Shown here one piece after another: positions 40,352-49,100 of a stretch of 59,087 nucleotides of DNA. Numbering within the stretch: position 1 is the stretch's first letter; each line of letters starts with the position of its first letter. The DNA is from Sporomusa sphaeroides DSM 2875 (GTDB lineage: Bacteria; Bacillota; Negativicutes; Sporomusales; Sporomusaceae). A program made the position numbers and the translations under genes. A model generated the notes under the pieces. That model was not told the origin of the DNA, ran no database searches, and saw only the letters and a list, made by a program, of their open reading frames with translations. The DNA lies in NCBI RefSeq assembly GCF_001941975.2, contig NZ_CP146992.1, positions 1 through 59,087 on the forward strand, read 5' to 3'.

Positions 40352-42869
40352 ATGAATAGACCTTCCTTTCGTTATTCTTTATCCAATTTGCAGCATCTGG
40401 GAACCCTTTGTGCCGTAGCCATATATCATTAAAAGCTTTCTTCCCATGTTGAGCCAAAATTTCTCTAATAACTCTCTGATCTTCTGTCGAACTTGCACCA
40501 CAATAGGCTGCTGCAAAGGGCCGTAATGCCAATTGGAACATGCGCGAATTTTTATCAGATTTATAAAAATAGTCGCGTTTCCCTTTGGCTTTAGCAATGT
40601 TTAGGATTTCACGCTTATTCAATCCCAGACTTTCATAACAAGCAAATTCAGCAGGATCAAGGGCGTTTGGATTAGGTAAAAATATTTTTGATAAGCAATT
40701 GCTTGTGATCGCTGGTGCGATTGAACAAGTTTTTACGTCAGTAACAGCTTGCGTGAAAAAATGGATACTGCCATTTTTTTTCCGAAATGTTCTAAGCCAG
40801 TCTTCAATCGTATTGGCAAAAAGCTGATAAGCTAAAAACGTCCATACTTCATCCAGGTAAATGAATGTGGGAGGACCGGTAAGCCGTTCCTCAATTTTAT
40901 AAAATAGATACCGTAAAGCCGGAGCAGTTGGAGTTTGTAATTTCATCAGTTGACCCATTTCAAACGTTTGCCAACGGGAATACTTCAACATATCTTTATC
41001 TGAGTTGAACATTCGTGCAAATGGTCCATTATCGATATAAGGAGCCAAGGCTTTACTAATTTCAGGTGCATGGGGTTGCGCAAATCTGGCTAAACCAGAG
41101 AGCCGTCTTTCACTGACCGGATGTTCGGCTAGATATTCCAAGCCTTTATTAAGAACTTCCTTAATGTGCGGATCATCCTTAATTCCTTCGCTTCGTAAAA
41201 TATCTAGCGTCCATTCATACGCCCAGGTGCGAGAATTTTTCTTATGAATATCAACAAGCGGTTGGAAAGCTAACGCATCGGGCGATTCATCGCCTAAATC
41301 ATAAAAGTCACCGCCAACACCGGCAGTGATAGCCCGGCTGCTGCCATACTTATCAAAAATATAAACTTGCGCATCTGGATATCTTAATGACTGTACCGCC
41401 ATAAGTGATAATAAAACGGATTTGCCCATACCGGTAGGGCCAATCGTCATACTATGGCCTACATCACCAATAAAAGGATCAAAGCGGAAATGAGTAAAGC
41501 CATTACTCTCGCAATGCATTAAAACCGGCGCTTTAAAATATTCATTTCTTTCCGGTCCGGACCACATTGCCGATAAGGGAAAACAATGAGCTAAGTTTAA
41601 AGAACTTAGTAAGGGCCGTCTGACATTAGCTCTACAAAAACCCGGCAAACTGCTAAACCAAGCGTCAACAGCGTTTGTAGTCTCAAGAATAGTACAAAAA
41701 CCAAGACCATTTATCACTTGTTCAACTTCCAGGACTTTGTTTTCTAACTCGTCCTTATCATAATCCCAAACGGTTACAGTAATAGTGCAATACCCATAAC
41801 TTACGGTATCTTCGGCAACATCTTGCATTGCACCGTCAGCATCTTCAGCTTTATTAATAGCATCATTATCGACCAGAGCACTTTCCTCACCAGACAACGA
41901 ACTAATCGCATACTGCATGGCACTAATACGCTTCGAGAACCATTTCCGACGATAAGTGCTAATTTCTTTAACGGCGTCTACCTTGTCAAGTGGTATAAAT
42001 CTTGTTACCCATCGGTATTCAATATTCAAGCGGTTAAGCTTATCAAGTATACCGGGGACACTTTCTCCAGGAAAACCCAAAATGGTTAGCGTGCGTAAAT
42101 GTTGACCATTTAGGACAGGTTTATAACCACTCAACAGCCATGAGTCTCCTAATATACCATCAAGATACATTGGGATTTTGGGCATTTGCACCGGATGATT
42201 TTTTAGTGACACGCAGCTGTGCAAATAAGTTAACGTTTCTTCATGATCAAGTGGACGTGCCTCCGGCATAACGTCCTTGAATAATTTCACAATGCGTTCA
42301 ACTTCAACATCAAAGGTTTTTCGGTGTTTTTCATAAGCAATCATTTCTTTCCGTTCATCACGCTTTGTAAACCATTCTTCAATGCGGTTGATCCGATCAC
42401 TTGGTGGTAAATAGACTAACGTAAAATAGTAACGACTTTCATAATGGTTGCCTGCCTGAAAGAAGTCTTTTCGTTCAGCGTCAATCAAAAAACTTACCGG
42501 ATCAGGAAAAGAGGACTCTAAGTAGTTTTCGCTTGGCATTCGTCTAGCTTCTACAAAAAAAGCCCACCCTCCGCTTAATCGTTTTAAAACATTATTGACC
42601 TCTTCTGCAGTGTTAATCAATTCGTATTCAGTAGCACTGTCTAAGTCTGGACCGCGAAAAACAAATGATTTTTGGAAACTGCCATCTTTGTTAAGAATGG
42701 TTGCAGATTTTTTATCAATCATAGCCATCCATGGTAGGAAATGCGCCAATCTGGTTGGTTTTTTAACATATTCACGTATGTCAAGCTTTCCGTATACCAT
42801 CAAAGCCATGAAAGCAAAAAACATAACAAAAACAGCAAGTAAATATATTTGGGAAATATATCCTGTCAC
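40344..42869 (-). CDS. virB4: VirB4/TrbE secretion ATPase
   Basis: 841 aa from GTG with AAAGGAGG. N-terminal membrane segment and CagE/TrbE domain, Walker A IGPTGMGKSVLLSLMAVQ near residue 475, Walker B TFIYLDEVWTFLA, and FFTQAVTDV. Powers assembly and substrate transport. Full length. Confidence 0.95.
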   Translation of the reverse strand: MTGYISQIYLLAVFVMFFAFMALMVYGKLDIREYVKKPTRLAHFLPWMAMIDKKSATILNKDGSFQKSFVFRGPDLDSATEYELINTAEEVNNVLKRLSGGWAFFVEARRMPSENYLESSFPDPVSFLIDAERKDFFQAGNHYESRYYFTLVYLPPSDRINRIEEWFTKRDERKEMIAYEKHRKTFDVEVERIVKLFKDVMPEARPLDHEETLTYLHSCVSLKNHPVQMPKIPMYLDGILGDSWLLSGYKPVLNGQHLRTLTILGFPGESVPGILDKLNRLNIEYRWVTRFIPLDKVDAVKEISTYRRKWFSKRISAMQYAISSLSGEESALVDNDAINKAEDADGAMQDVAEDTVSYGYCTITVTVWDYDKDELENKVLEVEQVINGLGFCTILETTNAVDAWFSSLPGFCRANVRRPLLSSLNLAHCFPLSAMWSGPERNEYFKAPVLMHCESNGFTHFRFDPFIGDVGHSMTIGPTGMGKSVLLSLMAVQSLRYPDAQVYIFDKYGSSRAITAGVGGDFYDLGDESPDALAFQPLVDIHKKNSRTWAYEWTLDILRSEGIKDDPHIKEVLNKGLEYLAEHPVSERRLSGLARFAQPHAPEISKALAPYIDNGPFARMFNSDKDMLKYSRWQTFEMGQLMKLQTPTAPALRYLFYKIEERLTGPPTFIYLDEVWTFLAYQLFANTIEDWLRTFRKKNGSIHFFTQAVTDVKTCSIAPAITSNCLSKIFLPNPNALDPAEFACYESLGLNKREILNIAKAKGKRDYFYKSDKNSRMFQLALRPFAAAYCGASSTEDQRVIREILAQHGKKAFNDIWLRHKGFPDAANWIKNNERKVYSYA

Positions 42870-42888
42870 TTATAAACCTCCTTTGAGG

Positions 42889-43146
42889 CTATGAAGAATA
42901 GTATTCTTTTTGCTTAAAATGCCTTCTAAAGCATTCGAAAAACTGCGGATCTTTTTTAGTACGCACATAAGCCACATAATGAATCAATAAGTTAATAACC
43001 ACCAGATAAACGGCTCTTAAACCGAGTGCAAAGACTGCTGCCAGAGTTACATTGAGTATTGCAATCTCACGCGGTACACCGGCATAGAGAATTTGTTCTG
43101 TCAGAGATTTTCGAATCGGTATTGAAAAACCTTGTGGCTTTTCCAT
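42889..43146 (-). CDS. virB3: VirB3/TrbD membrane protein
   Basis: 85 aa. Begins IPIRKSLTEQILYAGVPREI, the TrbD/VirB3 signature, then a hydrophobic hairpin. GAAAGGAG site; directly before virB4 in the operon, as is usual. Confidence 0.9.
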   Translation of the reverse strand: MEKPQGFSIPIRKSLTEQILYAGVPREIAILNVTLAAVFALGLRAVYLVVINLLIHYVAYVRTKKDPQFFECFRRHFKQKEYYSS

Positions 43147-43160
43147 ATTGCTGCTCCTTT

Positions 43161-44102
43161 CTACACAATGGATGATGTAATATAGTTTTTGCCGTCAAAA
43201 CCGTGAACCTTGATAATTTCAGGAATCCTCCGGCCTCCTTTATACTCTTCTATATAAATGATTGTTTTGACAGTACTTGCAATAGCATATTGCTGGGGAG
43301 ATACACTTGCCCTGCTGATAAGACGTTCCAAGCGGGTTAATGCTTCCAGTGCCGGTGCTTGAGAGTGAATTGTACATAAACCGCCACTATGACCGGTACC
43401 CCAGGCATCAATCAAGGTCAGTGCCTCAATGCCTCTGACTTCACCTAAGACAATTCGTTTAGGGTAGTAACGCAGCATTTTTTTTAGCAACATATCATAG
43501 CTATTAAAATCATTAGCCCTAAATTCGAACTTGTTTTCTGCATTACATTGCAATTCATTCGTATCTTGGATAATCCCGATTCGATCACCAGTTTTTGCGA
43601 TTTCCGCTAAGATGGCATTTCCAAAAGTGGTTTTACCGGAACCGGTATCACCGGCAATTAAAAAATTGTCTTTCTCATAAACCCCTCTAATAATCTCCTG
43701 CTTTTGTTTAGGCGAAAGTATATTCATCGCAATATAATCGTCAAGAGTAAAAACAAACCGGGAATGTTTGCGAATAGCAAAAGTCGGATTGTCAGTAGCA
43801 TCCCCCATCGTACCTTCGAATCGGTGTTTATATCCTGGAATTTCAGCCGTAACACCCGCATTTTCTCTAGTAATTACAGAGTTAACAGAGCTTGCTACCA
43901 ACGTGATAATTCGTTCTGCTGTCACCGGCTGAATGGTAAATCCCGCATATTCCCAATCCATACCTAACCTTTTGATCCACAAACGACTGTCGTTATTCAA
44001 AACAATGTCAGTCGTTTTCTCATCATCAAAGAGTAATTTAACTTCAGGACCAATTGCGCTTAAAAAGAGTTGTAACGTTTCGTCAGTTTTGTTTACTTGC
44101 AT
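43161..44102 (-). CDS. virB11: VirB11/TrbB secretion ATPase
   Basis: 313 aa. Walker A LIAGDTGSGKTTFGNAIL, Asp box IGIIQDTNEL, Walker B RIVLGEVRGIEAL and His box GTGHSGGLCTIHS. Hexameric traffic ATPase at the base of the channel. AGAGGAG site. Confidence 0.95.
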   Translation of the reverse strand: MQVNKTDETLQLFLSAIGPEVKLLFDDEKTTDIVLNNDSRLWIKRLGMDWEYAGFTIQPVTAERIITLVASSVNSVITRENAGVTAEIPGYKHRFEGTMGDATDNPTFAIRKHSRFVFTLDDYIAMNILSPKQKQEIIRGVYEKDNFLIAGDTGSGKTTFGNAILAEIAKTGDRIGIIQDTNELQCNAENKFEFRANDFNSYDMLLKKMLRYYPKRIVLGEVRGIEALTLIDAWGTGHSGGLCTIHSQAPALEALTRLERLISRASVSPQQYAIASTVKTIIYIEEYKGGRRIPEIIKVHGFDGKNYITSSIV

Positions 44103-44113
44103 ATAGTTCTCCT

Positions 44114-45505
44114 CTAATCACAATAAGGCTTAAGAATAAAATCTTTATTGACAATGATACTGAATTTTTCACCTGGATCAATGGTAATGGTGGGTTGCAT
44201 ATCCAGAGCTTTTTGCATTAGACGATCACCGGCATTTGCTATTCCGGCAGCTGCATTACCAATAGCAACGTCCCCAAAGGATATTACATTTGTGTTATAT
44301 CGTTTTGTGACAGCGCCAAGTATTGAAGTTACCAGTACCGCGGTGGTGATTCTACCTTCATGATTGTCGGTATGTCCGGATAAACCGCTATAACCTGCTT
44401 GATCATACCCTCCCATTCCTTCTAAATTTAGCGAATCTCCATTAGGAAGTGTTAATCGATCCCAAACTATGAGTATACGATTCTCTCCATACGCGACCTT
44501 ACTATCATAGCGACCGATAATTTTAGTACCCTGTGGAATAAGAAGATATTGTCCACTTATGCTGTCAAAAACGTTTTCACGCACTTGTCCGATTATTTCT
44601 CCTGGTAGATCCGACTTAATGCCGCTTACCATGATCCCAGAGATAATAGTGCCCGCCTTAATCTCAAAGTTTGAAATCATTGGCTGCATGCGCTGTATAG
44701 AGTAAAAACTTCCATCAACTTGACTATTAAAAAAAGCTCTTTTTTCATCCTGGGCATTTTGACTATACTGTGAAGCTGCAGCTGACGAAGTTGCAACAGG
44801 TGATGAAACAGAATCTGCACCACCAGTAAGCATCGACTGCCTCAAATCACCAGTTTCGGGCCGTTTAAAATTAAAACTAATAGGACTTTTATTTTCTCTT
44901 GCTGCCGGCGCGGTTCCAGGTCTGTTTGGTACTTCAATCGTCTTTCTTGATGCATTCCCCGATGAAAACGCATTTTGATTAGGGATAGGCTTTATTTCAA
45001 CCACATCTTTTTCTTGTGTTGGCTGTTGCTGTTGCCGGGAATTATATGACTTTGGCTTCTCATTCAGTTCATCTGGAATTCGCGCTCCTGTTCTTACCGT
45101 TTGGCTCGAGGAAGTGTTTAAACTATTCTTCTTAGTGGGAGTAGTTGCAAAGCTTAAGCCAATAACAATAAAAATAGTTAACAGAATTACAACTAAAATC
45201 CCAACCTTACGATTAAACCTAACTCCCTTTGGCGGCGGCGCTTCAGTCTGCAGCTCTTTATGATTTTCCGCCTGGTCAGCCTTGATAACAGATGGTGGCG
45301 ACGTAGCATTGTCTTTAGGTTTAGGTTTAGGTTTAGGCTTAGGTAAGGGTTTAGATTTAGGAATATCTTCTGCAAGTTCATTACCATTTGCCTCATGATT
45401 AATAGCAACGTTTGCCGATTCTTCCTTCTCTGTTTCAGCAGCTTCAACAACTGGATTTGAGGCTGATCCTGGTTTGTTAATTTTTTCAAGAAACTCCAAC
45501 GACAT
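44114..45505 (-). CDS. virB10: VirB10/TrbI secretion channel protein
   Basis: 463 aa. Pro/Lys-rich N-terminus (KPLPKPKPKPKPKDN), one membrane segment (VGILVVILLTIFIVIGLSFA), a long disordered linker, and the TrbI beta-barrel: ISGIMVSGIKSDLPGEIIGQ, LLIPQGTKIIGRYDSKVAYG and LTLPNGDSLNLEGM. Spans both membranes. Confidence 0.95.
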   Translation of the reverse strand: MSLEFLEKINKPGSASNPVVEAAETEKEESANVAINHEANGNELAEDIPKSKPLPKPKPKPKPKDNATSPPSVIKADQAENHKELQTEAPPPKGVRFNRKVGILVVILLTIFIVIGLSFATTPTKKNSLNTSSSQTVRTGARIPDELNEKPKSYNSRQQQQPTQEKDVVEIKPIPNQNAFSSGNASRKTIEVPNRPGTAPAARENKSPISFNFKRPETGDLRQSMLTGGADSVSSPVATSSAAASQYSQNAQDEKRAFFNSQVDGSFYSIQRMQPMISNFEIKAGTIISGIMVSGIKSDLPGEIIGQVRENVFDSISGQYLLIPQGTKIIGRYDSKVAYGENRILIVWDRLTLPNGDSLNLEGMGGYDQAGYSGLSGHTDNHEGRITTAVLVTSILGAVTKRYNTNVISFGDVAIGNAAAGIANAGDRLMQKALDMQPTITIDPGEKFSIIVNKDFILKPYCD

Positions 45506-45516
45506 GCTAACACCCC

Positions 45517-46215
45517 TTACTGCTCACGCCGCCAACTAAAATCCTTAATAGAAATTCCATAAGGATTTCCTTTGACTTCTGATAACGTCTTGCCTGGTAT
45601 AATATCAACAGTAAATAATGCTGTCATATTATAGGAATCTTTAAGTCGACCATCTATTCCAAAAACTTGCTCTCTCCAGCGTACTTGATAAGTATTTTCA
45701 GTAACAGGCGCAACTACTTTGATATTAACTGAGCATAATTCTTTTCCCCATCGGTCAAAAGTTTTATCATTTGTGGTATAAACATCCATGCGGTTAGCGG
45801 CACTATCCTGAAGATATGTATAAACTTTCTCCCATTTCTTCCTGTTCTCTACATCATCCCGAGTAATACTGCGAGTCTTGTCTACAAACTCTTCCAAGAA
45901 ATGCTCAATTTGCCGCTGAGTAGGTGTGCGATTTTTTTCAATATCCATAAGCTCAACCCTACCGGAACTATCTTTCTCAAAAAAAACAGGAACAACTTTA
46001 ATTTTTGTAGTTTCATATGCGAAAGCGCCTGTTACTACTAAATTTAGAAAAAACAGACCGAATGCCATTAAGCGCCAGTTAAATGCAGCCTTTCTGAAAG
46101 TTCCCATAACACCAAAATACATAGATTCCGCTTGTTCAAAAGGATTAAGCGGAAGCTTATCCGGTGAGTAGCCATCATGGTTAGGTGGTGCTAAATGTTC
46201 TTTTGTACTCCCCAT
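45517..46215 (-). CDS. virB8: VirB8/TrbF assembly protein
   Basis: 232 aa. One membrane segment (LMAFGLFFLNLVVTGAFAYE) and a periplasmic NTF2-like domain (YQVRWREQVFGIDGRLKDS). GAGGGGGC site. Confidence 0.9.
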   Translation of the reverse strand: MGSTKEHLAPPNHDGYSPDKLPLNPFEQAESMYFGVMGTFRKAAFNWRLMAFGLFFLNLVVTGAFAYETTKIKVVPVFFEKDSSGRVELMDIEKNRTPTQRQIEHFLEEFVDKTRSITRDDVENRKKWEKVYTYLQDSAANRMDVYTTNDKTFDRWGKELCSVNIKVVAPVTENTYQVRWREQVFGIDGRLKDSYNMTALFTVDIIPGKTLSEVKGNPYGISIKDFSWRREQ

Positions 46216-46232
46216 GTGTAGGCCCCCTCATT

Positions 46233-46556
46233 CTATACTTCGAATATATCCAAAAAGGATACGGCAAGTAGAATTAATGCACCACCCATTACTACACCCA
46301 TAAGATATCGAATCCAGCTTCCACCTTCGCTAAACGCAATGGCGCAACCAGCACTTACAATTGCAAGTATTAATAATCCTCTTGCTATGGGACCAGATAG
46401 ACTATTTACAACCATTTGAAAGGGTTTTTCCCATGGTACTGCAGCTGCATGACAAACAGCAGGAAAAAGTAAAACAGTAAGTGCAATAAGGCAACCAGTA
46501 AGTAAGTCACGGCGTCTAAAACCTGTGATTTGACTAATAATAGCTATAATTTGCAT
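46233..46556 (-). CDS. virB2: VirB2/TrbC pilin-like protein
   Basis: 107 aa. A long signal peptide (LLTGCLIALTVLLFPAVCHA), then two membrane helices (GPIARGLLILAIVSAGCAIA; GVVMGGALILLAVSFLDIF), the TrbC/VirB2 form. Major subunit of the conjugative pilus. First structural gene of the operon. Confidence 0.9.
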   Translation of the reverse strand: MQIIAIISQITGFRRRDLLTGCLIALTVLLFPAVCHAAAVPWEKPFQMVVNSLSGPIARGLLILAIVSAGCAIAFSEGGSWIRYLMGVVMGGALILLAVSFLDIFEV

Positions 46557-46558
46557 AA

Positions 46559-46795
46559 TTAACTCCTTTCTTCTATGGTTTCCGGCTCATACAGATAGGA
46601 AATAGGAACCTTAAACTCTTTTGCAATTCGCTCAAGCGTTGAATATGATCCATTACTTTTGTTAGTTTCAATTTTTCCTATTGTCGTGGGTGATCGGCAA
46701 ATTTTTACTCCAAGTTCTTGTTGCGTTAAATTGTTATCGAGTCTCAATTTTCTTATTTTGCGACCAAGAATGTTTTCAATATCGCGACTATGCAT
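46559..46795 (-). CDS. XRE-family repressor at the head of the secretion operon
   Basis: About 78 aa. Helix-turn-helix NNLTQQELGVKICRSPTTIGKI. Start ATG 46795 gives the best spacing from GGAGGTGAT; ATG 46804 is possible. Its promoter (46822-46850) overlaps palindromes TGAATTTAATTC and TGAATTAGATTC, so it probably autoregulates and controls the virB operon and, by shared sites, ssb and the coupling-protein locus. Confidence 0.85.
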   Translation of the reverse strand: MHSRDIENILGRKIRKLRLDNNLTQQELGVKICRSPTTIGKIETNKSNGSYSTLERIAKEFKVPISYLYEPETIEERS

Positions 46796-46813
46796 TAAAT
46801 TCATCACCTCCTG

Positions 46814-46864
46814 TGAATTTAATTCTACTGAATTAGATTCAACATGTCAATATAGATTAGATTC
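46814..46864. promoter_or_regulatory. secretion-operon promoter and operators
   Basis: Minus-strand TTGACA (46845-46850) and TAGAAT (46822-46827), 17-bp spacer. Palindromes at 46814-46825, 46829-46840 and a related AGATTAGATTC at 46854-46864. Confidence 0.75.
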
Positions 46865-46956
46865 ATAGTTTATTTTTCTTTTAAAAGGCTATATAATGAG
46901 GATTAGAATTAAAATCAATACTCATTTAGAATTTAATGCTAATGTGGTGGTGTACA

Positions 46957-47262
46957 ATGAACTACGGACAACAATTACGCAAAATCTTAAAAATTAAAAA
47001 TCGGACTCCAAACTCTCTTGCAACTAAAATACAATGTGCTCCTTCAACGATATATAAAATATTAGGTGAAAATTCAAAACCTTCGTTAGATTTATTAGAA
47101 AAAATATGTGCCGAATTAAAAATTACCATGGCTGAATTTTTTACTATTGAGCAAAATGAGGAAGATATTTTAATTCAAGAGGATTCAGAGGATTTACCAG
47201 AAGAAGCTAAACAAGCTCTCCAGGAATTTGAAGAATTTCTCAGACTAAAATTTAAAAAGTAA
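46957..47262 (+). CDS. XRE-family regulator, 101 aa
   Basis: HTH NSLATKIQCAPSTIYKILGE then a SinR-like segment PSLDLLEKICAELKITMAEF and an acidic tail. Divergent from the secretion operon, with TATAAT at 46892-46897. Probably antagonises or replaces the 46559 repressor at shared operators. Confidence 0.85.
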   Translation: MNYGQQLRKILKIKNRTPNSLATKIQCAPSTIYKILGENSKPSLDLLEKICAELKITMAEFFTIEQNEEDILIQEDSEDLPEEAKQALQEFEEFLRLKFKK

Positions 47263-47299
47263 GCAAAAGCTTAAGTGATATCCTGCATAACAAAAAATA

Positions 47300-47334
47300 A
47301 AAAAGCGTATGACCAAAGTCATACGCTTTTTTAT
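47300..47334. terminator. bidirectional terminator
   Basis: AAAAAGCGTATGAC / GTCATACGCTTTTTT, between convergent genes. Confidence 0.9.
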
Positions 47335-47714
47335 TTCGCTCTAATGATTCTGAGTATAGTTAAAAGCTGCTCTAATTCTTCCAATGTAATATTATGCTGA
47401 CTCATAAATTCCCAAATGGCCTTAATTGTAGTAACAGCTTCATCATCAGTTTTAAGACTACTTCTTTCCATTGCCGAACAAGGAATATGACCAGCAGCCA
47501 TCATGAATTGTTCATAAGTAATATCGTTACGTGCATGATTAGAAATTTTGCGGATAATTTCAGGACTCGGTGGATCAGGCAATAGCTGGCGTAACAATCG
47601 TGAAATATATGAAGGGCTAACCATGGTTTGCCTGCCGTATTCGTTGATCGTTCGGATATCCATACTTTTTTTTAATAAAGTAGCAAAAAGCGCTTTATCA
47701 AATACTCCAAGCAT
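47331..47714 (-). CDS. putative DNA-binding regulator, 127 aa
   Basis: HTH-like segment RQTMVSPSYISRLLRQLLPD then PSPEIIRKISNHARNDITYE, resembling XRE regulators of plasmid and phage origin. Start ATG 47714 has GGGAAGGTG; the longer frame from 47786 has no ribosome site. Confidence 0.65.
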   Translation of the reverse strand: MLGVFDKALFATLLKKSMDIRTINEYGRQTMVSPSYISRLLRQLLPDPPSPEIIRKISNHARNDITYEQFMMAAGHIPCSAMERSSLKTDDEAVTTIKAIWEFMSQHNITLEELEQLLTILRIIRAK

Positions 47715-47909
47715 GTTGTGGCAACACCTTCCCTCATGCTTTTGTCGTAATTTGTCATGAAATGCTTGTCTTGAAAATGTTGACATTAATTAATAATTAA
47801 TTTAGTATTGAAACATATCAACGGAAAAACGACTTTCGTTGATATACTTCAACAATTTTATGAAGGAGTGAGTAGATATTTAAGATATTACCATACCGGT
47901 ATTAGCAGA

Positions 47910-48218
47910 TTATTGCTTTTTAAGTCGAATATTTAAATAATTTGCCAGTGCTTCTCTTTCTGTATGACTTAACTTGCCAGCAAGCGATACCAGCTGTACT
48001 AATATCGGATCGGAAGGAAGCATTTCAGGCGAAAAAAATTCTGCAACGGTTATTTCTAAGGCATTACAAATACGTTGCAGATAATCCAAATCAATTGGCT
48101 GCAAATTATTTTCAAGTCGACTAATGACCGGCTGACTTATATTGGTCATTACCGCTAATCTCTTTGTCGTAAGATTTTTCAATTTCCTTAATTCTCGTAA
48201 TCGTGCTCCATAATCCAA
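47910..48218 (-). CDS. XRE-family regulator, 102 aa (TTG start)
   Basis: HTH TTKRLAVMTNISQPVISRLE, then the SinR-like LDYLQRICNALEITVAEFF shared with the 46957 protein. TTG is the only sensible start after GGGTGA. Upstream AGAATAGAATTTTATTCT palindrome (about 48361-48378) is a likely operator. Confidence 0.8.
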   Translation of the reverse strand: MDYGARLRELRKLKNLTTKRLAVMTNISQPVISRLENNLQPIDLDYLQRICNALEITVAEFFSPEMLPSDPILVQLVSLAGKLSHTEREALANYLNIRLKKQ

Positions 48219-48219
48219 A

Positions 48220-48530
48220 TCTAATCACCCAATTATTCAGAAATAGAATAGAATTTAAAGTTATATCAACCTTTATATTAACTTTTAAATTAACATAAGC
48301 CAATATAGTATTCTAACACAGAATATTTAGTTGATAATTACCGATATTTATTCTGTTAAAGAATAGAATTTTATTCTATAGCCGAATATCAGGATTAAAT
48401 TACCAGTGTTAACATTTTTTCTCTAGCTAATTTTAACATCTATACATAATTCAGCCAACTTTAATTTGAGATAGAGTAATTGACGTACTAATATTCGCCC
48501 TTATTCGCATTATAAAACGAAAAGAGTGAT
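48220..48530. promoter_or_regulatory. divergent intergenic region with AGAATA palindromes
   Basis: Several AGAATA/TATTCT half-sites including the 18-bp palindrome near 48361-48378. No gene. Confidence 0.45.
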
Positions 48531-48534
48531 AAGT

Positions 48535-48810
48535 ATGAACGATTTAATCGACATTGCTGTTGATCATGGACTTACTATCATATATCATAAGTTTAAAGAT
48601 CCCAGCATTAAAGGTATTTACTATCCATTGTCAAATAACATTCCACCAGTCATTGGTTTAGATGAATCGCTAAAAGACAATGCATTTCTGGCTAGAAGCA
48701 TTATTGTCAAAGCGTTAAAATATCATCTTGTGCCTAAAAATGACATAAAAAAAGCGTGTGTATTTTCTACAAATTCACACCCACTTTTGTTAGCTACATG
48801 CCATTTATAA
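48535..48810 (+). CDS. degenerate ImmA/IrrE-like protein
   Basis: 91 aa. The order of elements (IDIAVDHGLTIIYHKFKD; IKGIYYPLSNNIPPVIGLDE; LARSIIVKALKYHLV) matches ImmA/IrrE peptidases, which cut XRE repressors. The HExxH position reads KALKYH, so the metal site is missing and the protein ends early. It may bind a repressor without cleaving it. Lies next to the XRE gene, the usual context. Confidence 0.55.
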   Translation: MNDLIDIAVDHGLTIIYHKFKDPSIKGIYYPLSNNIPPVIGLDESLKDNAFLARSIIVKALKYHLVPKNDIKKACVFSTNSHPLLLATCHL

Positions 48811-48882
48811 CAATTTTCAACCAAAAAGAAGGAAATTAATTCTAAATGTCAAACATAATAATTTGATTACAATTCCACATAA

Positions 48883-48961
48883 TAAAACCCCGTAAGTGCT
48901 ACCAACACTCACAGGGCGTCTACTGACTGTCCAGAAGCCAGTAGATTTTTGAAAGAGTTCT
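48883..48961 (-). ncRNA. antisense countertranscript RNA controlling repA
   Basis: Minus-strand promoter TTGAAA (48991-48996), 17-bp spacer, TATAAT (48968-48973). The transcript would be about 80 nt and end in a hairpin (CCCTGTGAGTG / CACTTACGGGG) with TTTT. It is complementary to the repA leader containing CTACTGACTGTCC. Confidence 0.7.
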
Positions 48962-49080
48962 ATATTCATTATAGCTTATTTTCCTGTATTTTTCAAGGAT
49001 TTTAAGGACTTTTTCAGGAAATTGTTGTGCCTTTAACACACAGGGACAGTCAGTATTTCTTACTGATTTGTCCCTATTTT
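48920..49080 (+). promoter_or_regulatory. repA leader with attenuator
   Basis: TACTGACTGTCC (48921-48932) can pair with GGACAGTCAGTA (49044-49055). The latter is also one arm of a terminator hairpin (GGGACAGTCAGTA / TACTGATTTGTCCC, then TATTTTTG) just before repA. This gives mutually exclusive structures; the antisense RNA would cover the first arm and favour termination. Confidence 0.65.
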
Positions 49081-49100
49081 TGTTTAAAGGAGAGAGTTCG

